The notes: a model not told the origin generated them from the letters alone. A stretch of DNA of 64,000 nucleotides from Micromonospora cremea (GCF_900143515.1 NZ_FSQT01000001.1:372001-436000), one strand, 5' to 3'. Numbered from the stretch's first letter, positions 44,251-53,972 are shown. Made by a program: numbers and translations.

Positions 44251-45234
44251 GAGGGCGTTGGCGCTGACTGTGACTGGTGACGCACCGTGAGGTATGACTA
44301 CCTCCCCCGCCTCCGGTCCCGGTGTCGTCTCTCCTGATCGTGTTGTTCTCCGTGCCGCGGTTTCTGCCTACCTCGGTCGGTACCGCGGTGACTCGCGGCT
44401 GCACGCCGAGTCTGACCTGCGCGTCTACCTGACCTGGTGCACCAACCAGGTGGACCCGCTGTCGGTTGCTCGCAGGGACATCGAGCGGTACGTGCGCTGG
44501 CTCCAGGACGTACGCCGCTTCCAGCCCTCGACCGTCTCCCGCCGCCTGTCGGTGGTGGTCGGCTTCTACCGCGTCTGTGTCATCGACGGCATCCTGCCGC
44601 ATTCACCAGCCGACTACGTCCGCAGACCAACAGTGTCACCCGAATCACCCACCCTCGGGCTGGGCCACCTGCAGTTCGAAGCCCTGATCACCACCGCACG
44701 GCAGTCGGCCAACCCGAACGACTTCGCGCTGATCGCCATGCTCGGCCTGCTCGGGTTGCGGATCTTCGAAGCCTGCGGCGCCAACATCGGCGACCTCGGC
44801 GAGGAACACGGCCACCGCGTCCTTCGCGTCCGCGGCAAGGGCGGCAAAGTCGTCCTCGTCCCGCTCCCGCCCGCGGTGGCCAGGGCCGTGGACCGTGCAG
44901 TGGACGGCCGCATCGACGGTCCGATTCTGCGCAACGCCATCGGGGCGCGGATGGACCGGCATGCGGCGACCCGCCGGCTCAAGCACCTGGCTGCCGCCGC
45001 CGGGATCCGGATGCCGAGGATGCACCCGCACATGCTGCGACACACCTTCGTCACCACCATGCTCGACGCCGGTGTGAGCCTGCGCGACGTGCAGATCGCC
45101 GCCCGTCACGCCGATCCCCGTACGACCATGCGCTACGACCGCGCCCGCAAGAACCTCGACCGGCACCCCAACTACATCCTCGCCGCCTACATGGCCTCCG
45201 GAACGTAGCGACCACAACGAGCGGATCTGCCGAT
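44241..45234 (+). mobile_element. candidate recombinase-bearing cassette 1
   Basis: Similarity to the unit at 52964-53959 begins at CTGCCGCGC and ends at CTGCCGATGA, with unrelated DNA outside on both sides. The interior is one tyrosine recombinase gene with about 45-50 bases of conserved leader. Boundaries are inferred from the comparison of the two copies. Confidence 0.6.
44294..45208 (+). CDS. tyrosine recombinase (XerD/integrase family), copy 1
   Basis: Site-specific recombinase of 304 residues. The N-terminal SAM-like core-binding domain (residues 20-105) reads LRVYLTWCTNQVDPLSVARR, and the catalytic domain follows. Catalytic residues: Arg in LGLLGLRIFEACGA, Lys in RVRGKGGKVVLVPL, His and Arg in HPHMLRHTFVTTML, His in AARHADPRTTMRYDRARK and the nucleophile Tyr in the same segment (MRYDRAR). 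The set is complete. It lacks an obvious extra integron-integrase insertion. The close copy at 53018 shares about 90% of residues, and both are bounded by the dispersed-site sequences, which are therefore its likely substrates. Confidence 0.92.
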   Translation: MTTSPASGPGVVSPDRVVLRAAVSAYLGRYRGDSRLHAESDLRVYLTWCTNQVDPLSVARRDIERYVRWLQDVRRFQPSTVSRRLSVVVGFYRVCVIDGILPHSPADYVRRPTVSPESPTLGLGHLQFEALITTARQSANPNDFALIAMLGLLGLRIFEACGANIGDLGEEHGHRVLRVRGKGGKVVLVPLPPAVARAVDRAVDGRIDGPILRNAIGARMDRHAATRRLKHLAAAAGIRMPRMHPHMLRHTFVTTMLDAGVSLRDVQIAARHADPRTTMRYDRARKNLDRHPNYILAAYMASGT

Positions 45235-45243
45235 GACAGTGCA
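45219..45243 (+). repeat. right end of recombinase cassette 1 (attC-like site)
   Basis: GAGCGGATCTGCCGATGAC and a short tail AGTGC: arm, TGCCGA spacer, arm. The first 19 bases match the right end of cassette 2 at 53944 except for the last base; beyond them the copies diverge. Confidence 0.65.
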
Positions 45244-45326
45244 CCGGGCGGCCTTCGATGGAGACGGTCGCCACACCCCGACCGCCGCCATCGACAGCGG
45301 GTGCGGGCGGCGCGTTGGATCGGGGT

Positions 45327-46730
<1,404 letters not shown>

Positions 46731-46747
46731 CGCCGCGAGCGGCGGCG
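46731..46747 (+). terminator. hairpin directly after lpdA
   Basis: CGCCGC pairs with GCGGCG around a short loop immediately following the stop codon. Small stem, plausible terminator. Confidence 0.4.
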
Positions 46748-46805
46748 CGACCGGCTGGGAGGGCGCACGGCCATGCGGCTGGCCCTGGGTCGACGGCAAG
46801 GTCAG

Positions 46806-46896
46806 GTGCGCGCTTCTGCCGCCGACCGCGCGCTACCGAGCGTCACGGCAAGCGGATCCAAGCCGGCGTCCGATCGTGCCGATGAGCGTACGTTTG
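46806..46896 (+). repeat. attC-like repeat, copy G
   Basis: Left box GTGCGCGCTTC, spacer TGCCGC, inner CGACCGCGCGCT; loop with GAGCGTCACG; then GTCCGATCG, TGCCGA and right box TGAGCGTACGTTTG. Confidence 0.65.
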
Positions 46897-46961
46897 CGAA
46901 CTGTGACGGAGCGAAAGTTCGTCCGGCGTGGACGCTTCTGAGGCCGAGGGAACGCCGAGGT

Positions 46962-47705
46962 CTAGGGCAGGTCCCGGACTAGGTCAGCATTGGCGACGCC
47001 GATCTCACCGTCGTACCTGTCACCGGCCGCGGCTCGCGCAGCCGCCGGATCCGTGCCTGGCCACAGGTGGGTCAGTAGTAGGTGTCTGACGCCGGCATCG
47101 GCGGCCTGCCGACCTACCTGGCGCGCACTCGACAGGTAGCGCCGCGAGTCCTCCGGCACCTCATCCACGTAGGTGGCCTCGGCCAGCAGCAGGTCGGCGT
47201 CGCGCGCCAGTTCCACCACGTCGGGGCTCGGGCCGGTGTCACCGGTGTACGCGAGAACCCCGTCGCCCGCAGCCAGCCGTACGCCGGCATTTGGCACCCA
47301 GTGCGGCAGCAAACGGGTCTGGGCCCGGAACGGGCCGATGTCGAGGCGGCTGCCGACGGTGATCTCATGCAGAACGTAGGCGGCAGCCAGCATCCCGGGG
47401 CGGTCCAGCGCTAACACCGCATCCAGCGCGCCAGGCAGCGCGTACACCGGTAGCGGCGCCGGCGGATCATCACGCAACGCTCGCGCCCGTAGCAGCGGGT
47501 TCAGGTCGGCGCAGTGATCGGGATGTCCGTGGCTGATGTACACCGCGTCGACCTGGTCCGCGGTGATGTGTTCCAGCAGCCGCGGCACGGTCGCGTAGCC
47601 GAGATCGACGAGCAGCCGGAACCCGTCGTGCTCCACGAGGTAGCCGCTGCATGCCTGGCGCGCCTCTGGCCATGCACCGCACCCGCCGAGAACCCTTAGC
47701 CGCAC
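46962..47705 (-). CDS. MBL-fold metallo-hydrolase
   Basis: Metallo-beta-lactamase-fold hydrolase of 247 residues, similar to the RNase Z/phosphodiesterase-like branch. Metal ligands HxHxDH are in VYISHGHPDHCADLNP, the bridging aspartate in LAYTGDTGPSPDVVELA, and a late histidine in RHLLLTHLWPGTD. I chose the GTG at 47705 because relatives start at RLRVLGGCGAWPE; the frame stays open to an ATG at 47777. No signal peptide. It is a single gene between repeat copies G and I. The substrate could be cyclic nucleotides or RNA ends; not decidable. Confidence 0.82.
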   Translation of the reverse strand: MRLRVLGGCGAWPEARQACSGYLVEHDGFRLLVDLGYATVPRLLEHITADQVDAVYISHGHPDHCADLNPLLRARALRDDPPAPLPVYALPGALDAVLALDRPGMLAAAYVLHEITVGSRLDIGPFRAQTRLLPHWVPNAGVRLAAGDGVLAYTGDTGPSPDVVELARDADLLLAEATYVDEVPEDSRRYLSSARQVGRQAADAGVRHLLLTHLWPGTDPAAARAAAGDRYDGEIGVANADLVRDLP

Positions 47706-47770
47706 CCGAAAGACCCTACCGGCCGGTTCGCCAACTGTTCCAGTTGACTGGGCATGCCGCTGCCCGAACA

Positions 47771-47831
47771 TCCTCAACTACCGCTGACCGCGCGTCCGAG
47801 ACGACCGGATCTGCCGAGTTGAGTGCGTGCG
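47771..47831 (+). repeat. attC-like repeat, copy I
   Basis: Left box TCCTCAAC, TACCGC, inner GACCGCGCGTC; a short loop; then CGGATC, TGCCGA and right box GTTGAGTGCGTGCG. TCAAC and GTTGA are complementary. Confidence 0.6.
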
Positions 47832-47976
47832 TTGGTGGAGTCACGAGGCGGCCGTGCGTCGCGTATGGGTTCGCTGGGCCATCGCCCGCCCCGGCGGGAA
47901 GGGCGACGACTGGATCGTGATCGAGCCTCTTCCAGGAGAGCCCGGCGCTGCCATCGACGCGGAGGTTTCGGCGTAG
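47827..47976 (+). CDS. possible 49-residue small protein
   Basis: Short frame that starts with a GTG inside the right box of repeat copy I and ends in TAG at 47974. It reads RVWVRWAIARPGGKGDDWIV followed by an acidic tail (IEPLPGEPGAAIDAEVSA). Composition is protein-like, with Trp and acidic residues, but there is no ribosome-binding site and no family I know. The remaining gap to 48062 shows nothing. Could be chance. Confidence 0.3.
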   Translation: MRWWSHEAAVRRVWVRWAIARPGGKGDDWIVIEPLPGEPGAAIDAEVSA

Positions 47977-48062
47977 CGCGTCGATCACCGGCCGATGAGG
48001 CGTCCATGGCCAACGGCATGAGGCCCACGGCTGGCTGGCCATGAGCCTCATGCCGTACCGGA

Positions 48063-48977
48063 TTACGCCGGCTGGCTCAGAATGAGTCGCCGCTGCGCCA
48101 CCGGATACCCGGCTCGGGCGAACGTGGCGGCCATCGGTGTGTTCGTCAGGTCGGTGTCGGCAGTGATAGCCTCTGCGCCCTGCTCGACCAGGATGTGGGT
48201 GCCCTCGGCGAGCAGGTCGTACGCGTAGCCGTGCCCCCGCGCCTCCGGCAGCACGCCGACGTAGGCGATGATCGGCGAGGCGTGGTTGCGTGCGGGTATC
48301 ACGATGCCGGTGAGGTTGCCGGCCGTGTCGCGAGCCAGGCGCCACCAGTCGCGTGGACTCGGCAGCCAGGTCAGGAACTCCAGGTCGTCGGCGAGGGCCG
48401 CCTCGACGCCGTCCCGCTCGATCGCCTGATGCTGGTGGAAGTCCAGGCTGCCGGTCAGGATGCGGCGCAGCACGTCGTGGAGTACCGCGTCGTCGGAGAC
48501 GGGGTGGTACGTCAGCCGCGCCGGGCGCTCTGGCAGGCCGTCGGCCAGCGTCCACCGGTACCGCAGCCGCTCCAGGACCGGGATGAATCCCGCGGCGCCG
48601 GCGGCGGTGATGCGCGACTGGGCCGCGCGGTGCGTCTCGGGGACGTCGCGCCAGTCGGGCGGCAGCATGAGGTGGTAGTCGACGGTGAAACTGGCGGCGC
48701 GGAGCAACTCCGCACCCACCATCGGGTCGGTGCCGGGATCGAACCAGTCCAGCGCCACCGGGGCGCTGTCGTCGGGCCCGCCCCACCAGGCGGCCCGCGC
48801 GATGACCGTGTCGCCGTCGAGGGCTACCCAGGTCCACTCGGGACGGTACTGGCGGGCGGCCATGGTCTCGGCGAAGTCGCGGCCGAGCAGGGCCATGCCG
48901 ACGGTGGGCGACTCGGGCATGGACTGGAACAGCGTGTGCTCGCCCGCGCGCAGCGGGCGGATGACCAGGTCGGTCAC
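48063..48977 (-). CDS. GNAT-family N-acetyltransferase (two-domain type)
   Basis: Acetyltransferase of 304 residues. The C-terminal GNAT domain has the CoA loop in AYVGVLPEARGHGYAYDLLA and the closing FARAGYPVAQRRLILSQP. The N-terminal half (VIRPLRAGEHTLFQSMPESP, ARAAWWGGPDDSAPVALDWF) is a degenerate GNAT-like domain. I chose the GTG at 48977, where conserved sequence starts and AGAGGA lies upstream; the frame is open to 49028. Substrate unknown. Downstream lies the short frame next to repeat copy I. Confidence 0.8.
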   Translation of the reverse strand: MTDLVIRPLRAGEHTLFQSMPESPTVGMALLGRDFAETMAARQYRPEWTWVALDGDTVIARAAWWGGPDDSAPVALDWFDPGTDPMVGAELLRAASFTVDYHLMLPPDWRDVPETHRAAQSRITAAGAAGFIPVLERLRYRWTLADGLPERPARLTYHPVSDDAVLHDVLRRILTGSLDFHQHQAIERDGVEAALADDLEFLTWLPSPRDWWRLARDTAGNLTGIVIPARNHASPIIAYVGVLPEARGHGYAYDLLAEGTHILVEQGAEAITADTDLTNTPMAATFARAGYPVAQRRLILSQPA

Positions 48978-49028
48978 GGGAACATCCTCTACGGGAGAAG
49001 TGGTGTGCTCCCGTGAATCAGCGGTCAC

Positions 49029-49477
49029 CCGGACGGGATGGGAGCACGGACGAACGGAACACCATCGCGCTCACCTCCTTCGTCGCTACGGGCGCGGTGG
49101 CGAACCTATCACGCCGTCGGGTATCGCTTCGACACCAGAGAAAGCCAGTTCCGTCCGGCGCCATGGGTCCAGCGATGATGCTCGGTTTCGAGCAGGTTCG
49201 CCGCCGCGGACCGTCGCCTTCGGCAGCAGGCAGGTCGAGGCGGGTGGGTGCCGGCGAGGGCGGCGGCCAGGTCGTTGCCAATGCGGACGGCGAGGATCAG
49301 GTCAGCGTGCGATGAACGGAACATCCGCTCACTGGTGGAGCCTGGTCGTGCTCGTGACCTCTTGCGGCTGTGTGTCGGCTCTTACCAGAGAGTTCAGTGG
49401 GCAGCGTCTGTGACCTGCGGTTTGAAATCTCTCCGGAGGGCTGCTCGTTGGACTTTCTCCCACTCAACATTCCACTA
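49029..49477. other. gap without recognised gene
   Basis: About 450 bases. A minus-strand frame of about 71 codons (49109-49324; contains NLLETEHHRWTHGAGRNWLS) has no ribosome-binding site or known family. GTCGGCTCTTACC near 49375 also occurs at 41553. No hairpin or promoter stands out. Confidence 0.4.
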
Positions 49478-50364
49478 AGGGACGTCTCGTAACCCCGGTG
49501 TCTGTCGGCTGAGGACGATCATCGAGGATGCCCGGGTGCAGGTGATCTCCGCAGCGCGCCCTGAGCGGATTTTCCCGTTCACTGGTCTGCAGCCCGCCCA
49601 GTTCCGCCGGCTGGTCCGGCTGGTCGCCGAACGCGGCGGAGACACGATTGCTGACGGCCGGCCGGGCCGGCAGTGGGCCCTCGACCTGCCGGATCGGGTG
49701 TTGCTGGTGGCCGTGTACTGGCGCACGAACATGACGATGCGCCAGATCGGCCCGCTGTTCGGGGTGTCGCACTCCGCGGCGCACCGGGTCATCGACGCCC
49801 TCGGCCCGCTGCTCGCTCTGGCGCCGGTGCGCCGACGGCCGCTCGAGCAGATCGCCATCGTCGACGGCACCCTGATCCCTACCCGCGATCACCGCCTGGC
49901 CGCCCGGAGCAAAAACTACCGGTACTCGACGAACCTGCAGGTCGCCATTGACGCCTCCACCCGCCTGGTCGTCGCCGTCGGCGATCCGCAGCCCGGCAAC
50001 CGCAACGACACGATCGTCTACCGCAGCTCAGGGATCGAGGAGAAGCTGGACGGGCGGCCGGTGATGGCCGATGGCGGCTACCGCGGCAACCCTGAGGTGA
50101 TCATCCCGTACCGCAAGCCCGCCGACGGCAGCGACCTGCCGCACTGGAAGCAAGCCCTGAACGTCGAACACCGGACCGTTCGAGCAGGGGTCGAACATGC
50201 CTTGGCCAGGATGAAGTGCTTCAAGATCCTTCGCGACTACCGCCGCGCCGCCCACACATTGGCCGACGCCGCTTCCGGCATCGCCAACCTCCACAACATC
50301 ATCCTGGCCGGCTGACCGCCGGGCCCGTGCCGGGCAACGCCTTCACCAGTTACGAGACGTCCCT
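49478..50364 (+). mobile_element. IS5-family insertion sequence, 887 bp, copy 2
   Basis: Same length, ends (AGGGACGTCTCGTAAC) and orientation as copy 1 at 33858-34744, with TA on each outer side (49476-49477, 50365-50366). A handful of base differences at most, so a recent duplication. Confidence 0.92.
49536..50315 (+). CDS. IS5-family transposase (DDE_Tnp_4/HARBI1-like), copy 2
   Basis: Transposase of 259 residues, intact, with the same DDE motifs as copy 1 (AIVDGTLIPTRDHRL, GRPVMADGGYRGNPE, RAGVEHALARMKCFK). It differs by one residue, Arg for Trp at about position 10, outside the catalytic core. Presence of two near-identical copies suggests recent activity. Confidence 0.93.
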   Translation: MQVISAARPERIFPFTGLQPAQFRRLVRLVAERGGDTIADGRPGRQWALDLPDRVLLVAVYWRTNMTMRQIGPLFGVSHSAAHRVIDALGPLLALAPVRRRPLEQIAIVDGTLIPTRDHRLAARSKNYRYSTNLQVAIDASTRLVVAVGDPQPGNRNDTIVYRSSGIEEKLDGRPVMADGGYRGNPEVIIPYRKPADGSDLPHWKQALNVEHRTVRAGVEHALARMKCFKILRDYRRAAHTLADAASGIANLHNIILAG

Positions 50365-50500
50365 TAGGCACACCGTGCTGAAAGCGCCGTGGTGGCGGGA
50401 CGTGCGAGAGAGGCCCGCGGGGGCAGCAGGGCGTTGTCGTAGAGCCGGTCAGTACCCTGCGGGCCTTCCACGCCGACCAGGGTGGGGCCAGCATGCCTGA

Positions 50501-50531
50501 ACGCACGCACATGCCGAGATGAGTGCGCTCG
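50501..50531 (+). repeat. attC-like site, copy N (compact form)
   Basis: ACGCACGCACA, TGCCGA, GATGAGTGCGCTCG: two arms around the TGCCGA spacer with no inner loop, like the right ends of the recombinase cassettes. Confidence 0.5.
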
Positions 50532-50605
50532 ATCTTGGCGGGATGAAGCCGCTCGTCGTCTCTTCGCTATCGAACCAATCGGCGAGCAGGCGCTTGCGCC
50601 GGCTC

Positions 50606-50633
50606 GGAGGGTTCCCGCTGTGGGGAACCCTCC
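50606..50633 (-). terminator. terminator of the NmrA-type operon
   Basis: GGAGGGTTCC pairs with GGAACCCTCC around a short loop, 32 bases after the minus-strand stop at 50665. Strong perfect stem. Confidence 0.75.
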
Positions 50634-50664
50634 GGTGGTCCAACTCCATCCGTAGCTTGAACTC

Positions 50665-51333
50665 TTAGCTCGCGATTCCGACGATCTGCTTGGTCGTCTC
50701 CGGCTGGTTCACCATGGCGAGCATGTGGTGTGCGACGTCGGCGCGAGGCACGGAGAACCCGCCCCGGATGTTGCGGTTCAATGCGGTCCGGTACGTGCGG
50801 GTCAGCGGCTTGTCGGTGAGCTTCGGCGGGCGCGAAACCGTCCACTCCAGACCGCTGTCCCGTAGGATCTGCTCGGTCACGGCGAGGTCGGCGTAGTGCC
50901 GGCCGAACAGCGTCCGAGCGAACCGGCTGCCCAGGTGCCGCATGAAGAAGCCGTCTCCGGGATCGTGCTTGGATGGTGTCGGCTGGCCGGGCACCGGTAC
51001 CGGCCCGACCGGTGCGGCGCTGACGATGATGATCCGCCGGACGTGCTCGGCCTGCATGGCCGCGACGATCGCGCGGGTGCCGCGCGAGGTGATACCCACG
51101 TCCGCGCGTGGGTCCCGCGGGCCGAGCGCGGATAGCACGGCGTCGGCTCCGCGCACGGTTGAGGCGAGCGCCGGCATGTCGGGCTGGGCGAAGTCGACGG
51201 CGACCGCCCGGACGCCGGCCGGCAGGTCACGCGGGTGGCGGGCCACGGCGGTCACCTCATGCCCACCGGCCACTGCCTGCTCTACCAGGTGCCTGCCGAT
51301 GCCGCCGGTGGCGGCCACGATCGTGAGCTTCAT
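50665..51333 (-). CDS. NAD(P)H-binding NmrA/SDR-a family protein
   Basis: Atypical short-chain dehydrogenase of 222 residues. The Rossmann motif is at the start (LTIVAATGGIGRHLVEQAVA), then VRGADAVLSALGP and RRIIIVSAAPVGPVP, and LEWTVSRPPKLTDKPLT as in NAD(P)-binding flavin-reductase-like or quinone-reductase-like relatives. The ATG at 51333 overlaps the upstream gene's stop by four bases, so the two are translated together. Second gene of an operon controlled by the divergent MarR gene. Substrate unknown. Confidence 0.85.
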   Translation of the reverse strand: MKLTIVAATGGIGRHLVEQAVAGGHEVTAVARHPRDLPAGVRAVAVDFAQPDMPALASTVRGADAVLSALGPRDPRADVGITSRGTRAIVAAMQAEHVRRIIIVSAAPVGPVPVPGQPTPSKHDPGDGFFMRHLGSRFARTLFGRHYADLAVTEQILRDSGLEWTVSRPPKLTDKPLTRTYRTALNRNIRGGFSVPRADVAHHMLAMVNQPETTKQIVGIAS

Positions 51334-52163
51334 CGGTGTCCCTCTCCGGCGAAGGCGGCGCTGTGATCCATTGCCCACGTGGCGTAGGCCCGCGCCGGGC
51401 GGCCCAGCAGTCGCCGCACGGTGTCGGTAGTGGGGCCGGCTTCACGCGCGTAGTCGGCCAGCGAGCCGAGCAGCCGGTCGGGTACCTCGTCGGGTAGGCC
51501 GGCGGCGAGCATGCCGCGGTGTATTTCGTCCGGTCCGGCCTCGACGAACGACAGCGTTCGGCCAAGCGCTCCACCGATTGCGGCGACCTTCTCCGACTGG
51601 GTCAGCGACTGCTCGCCGGTGAGCAGATACGTCTGACCCGCGTGTTCTGGGTAGGTCAGGGCGAGGGTGGCCACCGCGGCGATGTCCCGCTCGTCGACGG
51701 TCGAGGTCCTGGCGCTCGGGTACGCACCCCGCACGGTCCCCGTCGCTTGGATCTGCCTGGCCCAGACGAGCGTGTTGGCAGCGAAGTCGGTGCAGCGCAG
51801 AATCGTCCAGTCCAAGCCGCAGTCCCTAGCGATGTTCTCAACGGCCTGAAACTGCTGCCGGAAGCGTGCGTGCCCGGCCGGGTACTGCACGGTCACGGCG
51901 GACAGGACCACGACTCTCCTCGTACCTGTCTTGCCGCGATGGGCCAGCAGGCCGGCGGCGGCGGCTCCGACGGCGCGCGGGCTGAGCAGGATGCCCTCCA
52001 CGCCGTGCAGGGCGGAAACCTCGTCGGGATGGACGAGCTGCGCGCCCGCGGGGAGGTCGGCGTTCGGATTGCGGGTGACGGCGGCTACCTTCGTTCCTCC
52101 GTCGAGCAGCAGCCGGATGGCTTCCCGGCCGACGACGCCGGTAGCGCCGGTAACCAAGATCAT
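51330..52163 (-). CDS. NmrA-family NAD(P)H-binding protein
   Basis: NmrA/HSCARG-like atypical SDR of 277 residues. Rossmann loop VTGATGVVGREAIRLLLDGG at the N-terminus, RRVVVLSAVTVQYP and LDWTILRCTDFAANTLVW in the middle, then the substrate lobe (HAGQTYLLTGEQSLTQSEKV). Such proteins sense or use NAD(P)H, some as quinone oxidoreductases. It is the first gene of the operon, with its stop overlapping the next start. The divergent MarR gene starts 66 bases away and two palindromes lie between them. Confidence 0.87.
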   Translation of the reverse strand: MILVTGATGVVGREAIRLLLDGGTKVAAVTRNPNADLPAGAQLVHPDEVSALHGVEGILLSPRAVGAAAAGLLAHRGKTGTRRVVVLSAVTVQYPAGHARFRQQFQAVENIARDCGLDWTILRCTDFAANTLVWARQIQATGTVRGAYPSARTSTVDERDIAAVATLALTYPEHAGQTYLLTGEQSLTQSEKVAAIGGALGRTLSFVEAGPDEIHRGMLAAGLPDEVPDRLLGSLADYAREAGPTTDTVRRLLGRPARAYATWAMDHSAAFAGEGHR

Positions 52164-52183
52164 AAGCCGAATCCCTTCAATGT

Positions 52184-52226
52184 CGTATTATACGGTCGTC
52201 ATACTAACTGAGTTTGGAACCCAAAC
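52184..52226. promoter_or_regulatory. MarR operator candidates
   Basis: Two perfect palindromes in the 66-base divergent gap: CGTATTATACG at 52184-52194 and GTTTGGAACCCAAAC at 52212-52226. The region is AT-rich and probably holds both promoters. Confidence 0.55.
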
Positions 52227-52229
52227 AAT

Positions 52230-52718
52230 ATGAGTAACGTAACATCTGGAGACCGGCGCGTCCGGAGGCATCTCACCGCAGAGATCAAGAGCTCCCTGCG
52301 CGACCTGCGCAACCAGCTGTCGATGCTGAACCGGCAGGTCGGGATCCAGCTCGACCTCAAGGACATCGACATGGACTGCCTCGACCTCATTAGCCGGCAC
52401 GGGCCGCTGAGCCCCAGCACCCTGGCCCGCCGGGCCGGGCTGCACCCGGCCACCGTGACCGGGATCCTCGACCGGCTGGAACGCGCCGGCTGGATCGCCC
52501 GCGAACGCGACCCCGCGGACCGGCGTGCCGTCACCGTCCGGGCGCTTCCCGACCGCGGAAAGGAGGTCTACCGGTTGTTCTCCGGGATGAACTCGGCGAT
52601 GGACTCGATTTGTGCCGACTACGACGAGGAGCAACTCAAACTGCTCGCTGACTTCCTCCGCAAGAGCACCGACGCCGGACTCACCGCAACCCGCGACCTC
52701 TCGGCCAGCGGTGCCTGA
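52230..52718 (+). CDS. MarR-family transcriptional regulator
   Basis: Winged-helix regulator of 162 residues. DNA-binding part: CLDLISRHGPLSPSTLARRA, LHPATVTGILDRLERAGWIA and the wing RERDPADRRAVTVRALP. Long terminal helices for dimerisation flank it. It is divergent from the NmrA pair and presumably represses both that operon and itself through the palindromes between them. The ligand is unknown. The ATG at 52230 lies 3 bases after the second palindrome. Confidence 0.88.
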   Translation: MSNVTSGDRRVRRHLTAEIKSSLRDLRNQLSMLNRQVGIQLDLKDIDMDCLDLISRHGPLSPSTLARRAGLHPATVTGILDRLERAGWIARERDPADRRAVTVRALPDRGKEVYRLFSGMNSAMDSICADYDEEQLKLLADFLRKSTDAGLTATRDLSASGA

Positions 52719-52957
52719 CTACACCCCCAACGACCAGCGTCGACGGCTGGGGCGCACACGATTGCGTCGCGAACACGCGCAGACGGCCGTCCAGGATCAG
52801 CGGAGCAGCACGAAGCTGGGCGACAACTCCGGCGCTGGCTGCCGCTGGCGGTACGTTGCCTCCGCCGCCGAAACCCACGACCCGGGTCGGACCCACACTG
52901 TCGTCAATAACCACCAGTTACACCGAAAATCGGATAGCCCCGATCCAAGATCAGGAA
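52719..52957. other. gap without recognised gene
   Basis: About 240 bases between the MarR gene and the left end of recombinase cassette 2. No frame, hairpin or promoter stands out. Confidence 0.4.
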
Positions 52958-52977
52958 CACTCAACTGCCGCGCAGCG
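52958..52977 (+). repeat. left end of recombinase cassette 2 (attC-like half site)
   Basis: CACTCAACTGCCGCGCAGCG. Box ACTCAAC fits RYYYAAC and equals the left box of repeat copy F. From CTGCCGCGC onward it matches the left end of cassette 1. Confidence 0.65.
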
Positions 52978-53959
52978 GGCGTTGACACTGACTATGTGTG
53001 GTAACGCACCGTGAGGTATGACTACCTCTCCCGCTTCCGGCTCAGTCGTCTCCCCTGATCGTGTTGTTCGGCGTGCGGCGGTAGCTGCCTACCTCGGCCG
53101 CTACCGCGGTGACACACGGCTGCACACCCAGTCCGACCTGCGCGTCTACCTGACCTGGTGCACCGACCATGACCTGGATCCGCTGTCGGTTGCACGCACG
53201 GACATCGAGCGGTACGTGCGTTGGCTGCAGGACGTACGCCGATTCCAGCCCTCGACCGCCTCCCGCCGCCTGTCGATCGTGGTCGGCTTCTACCGAGTCT
53301 GCGTCATCGACGGCATCCTGCCGAACTCTCCCGCCGACTACGTCCGCAGACCTACAATGCCGCCCGAATCACCCACCCTCGGACTCGGCCACCTACAGTT
53401 CGAAGCCCTGATCACCACTGCACGCCTATCGGCCAACCCGAACGACTTCGCCCTGGTCGCCATGCTCGGCCTGCTCGGGCTACGGATCTTCGAAGCATGC
53501 GGCGCCAACATCGCCGACCTCGGCGAGGAACACCGCCACCGCGTCCTACGCGTCCGCGGCAAGGGCGGCAAGGTCGTCCTGGTTCCGCTGCCACCCGCAG
53601 TTGCCAGGGCCGTGGACCGGGCGGTCGACGGCCGCCTCGACGGTCCGATCTTGCGCAACACCCTCGGGACGCGGATGGACCGGCACGCTGCAACCCGCCG
53701 GCTCAAACACCTCGCCGCCAGCGCCGGGATTCGGATGCCGAGGATGCACCCACATATGCTGCGTCACAACTTCGTCACCACCATGCTCGACGCCGGCGTC
53801 AGCCTTCGCGACGTGCAGATCGCCGCCCGCCATGCCGATCCCCGTACGACCATGCGCTACGACCGCGCCCGCAAGAACCTCGACCGCCATCCCAACTACA
53901 TCCTCGCCGCCTACATGGCCTCCGGAACATAGCAAAACATGACGAGCGGATCTGCCGAT
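52964..53959 (+). mobile_element. candidate recombinase-bearing cassette 2
   Basis: Same organisation as 44241-45234: left TGCCGCG end, about 50 bases of shared leader including CGCACCGTGAGGT, one recombinase gene, right end CTGCCGATGA. Flanks are unrelated to those of copy 1. Confidence 0.6.
53018..53932 (+). CDS. tyrosine recombinase (XerD/integrase family), copy 2
   Basis: Site-specific recombinase of 304 residues, about 90% identical by eye to the copy at 44294. All catalytic residues are present: Arg in LGLLGLRIFEACGA, Lys in RVRGKGGKVVLVPL, His/Arg in HPHMLRHNFVTTML, and His and the Tyr nucleophile in AARHADPRTTMRYDRA. Divergence is spread over the gene and many changes are silent, so both copies appear to have been kept functional. 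The leader just before the ATG (CACCGTGAGGT) is conserved between copies. It probably acts on the attC-like sites that bound it. Confidence 0.92.
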   Translation: MTTSPASGSVVSPDRVVRRAAVAAYLGRYRGDTRLHTQSDLRVYLTWCTDHDLDPLSVARTDIERYVRWLQDVRRFQPSTASRRLSIVVGFYRVCVIDGILPNSPADYVRRPTMPPESPTLGLGHLQFEALITTARLSANPNDFALVAMLGLLGLRIFEACGANIADLGEEHRHRVLRVRGKGGKVVLVPLPPAVARAVDRAVDGRLDGPILRNTLGTRMDRHAATRRLKHLAASAGIRMPRMHPHMLRHNFVTTMLDAGVSLRDVQIAARHADPRTTMRYDRARKNLDRHPNYILAAYMASGT

Positions 53960-53972
53960 GAGCGAATACTCG
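53942..53972 (+). repeat. right end of recombinase cassette 2 (attC-like site)
   Basis: GAGCGGATCTGCCGATGAGC and a tail GAATACTCG. The right box TGAGCG equals that of repeat copies A and D. Confidence 0.65.
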
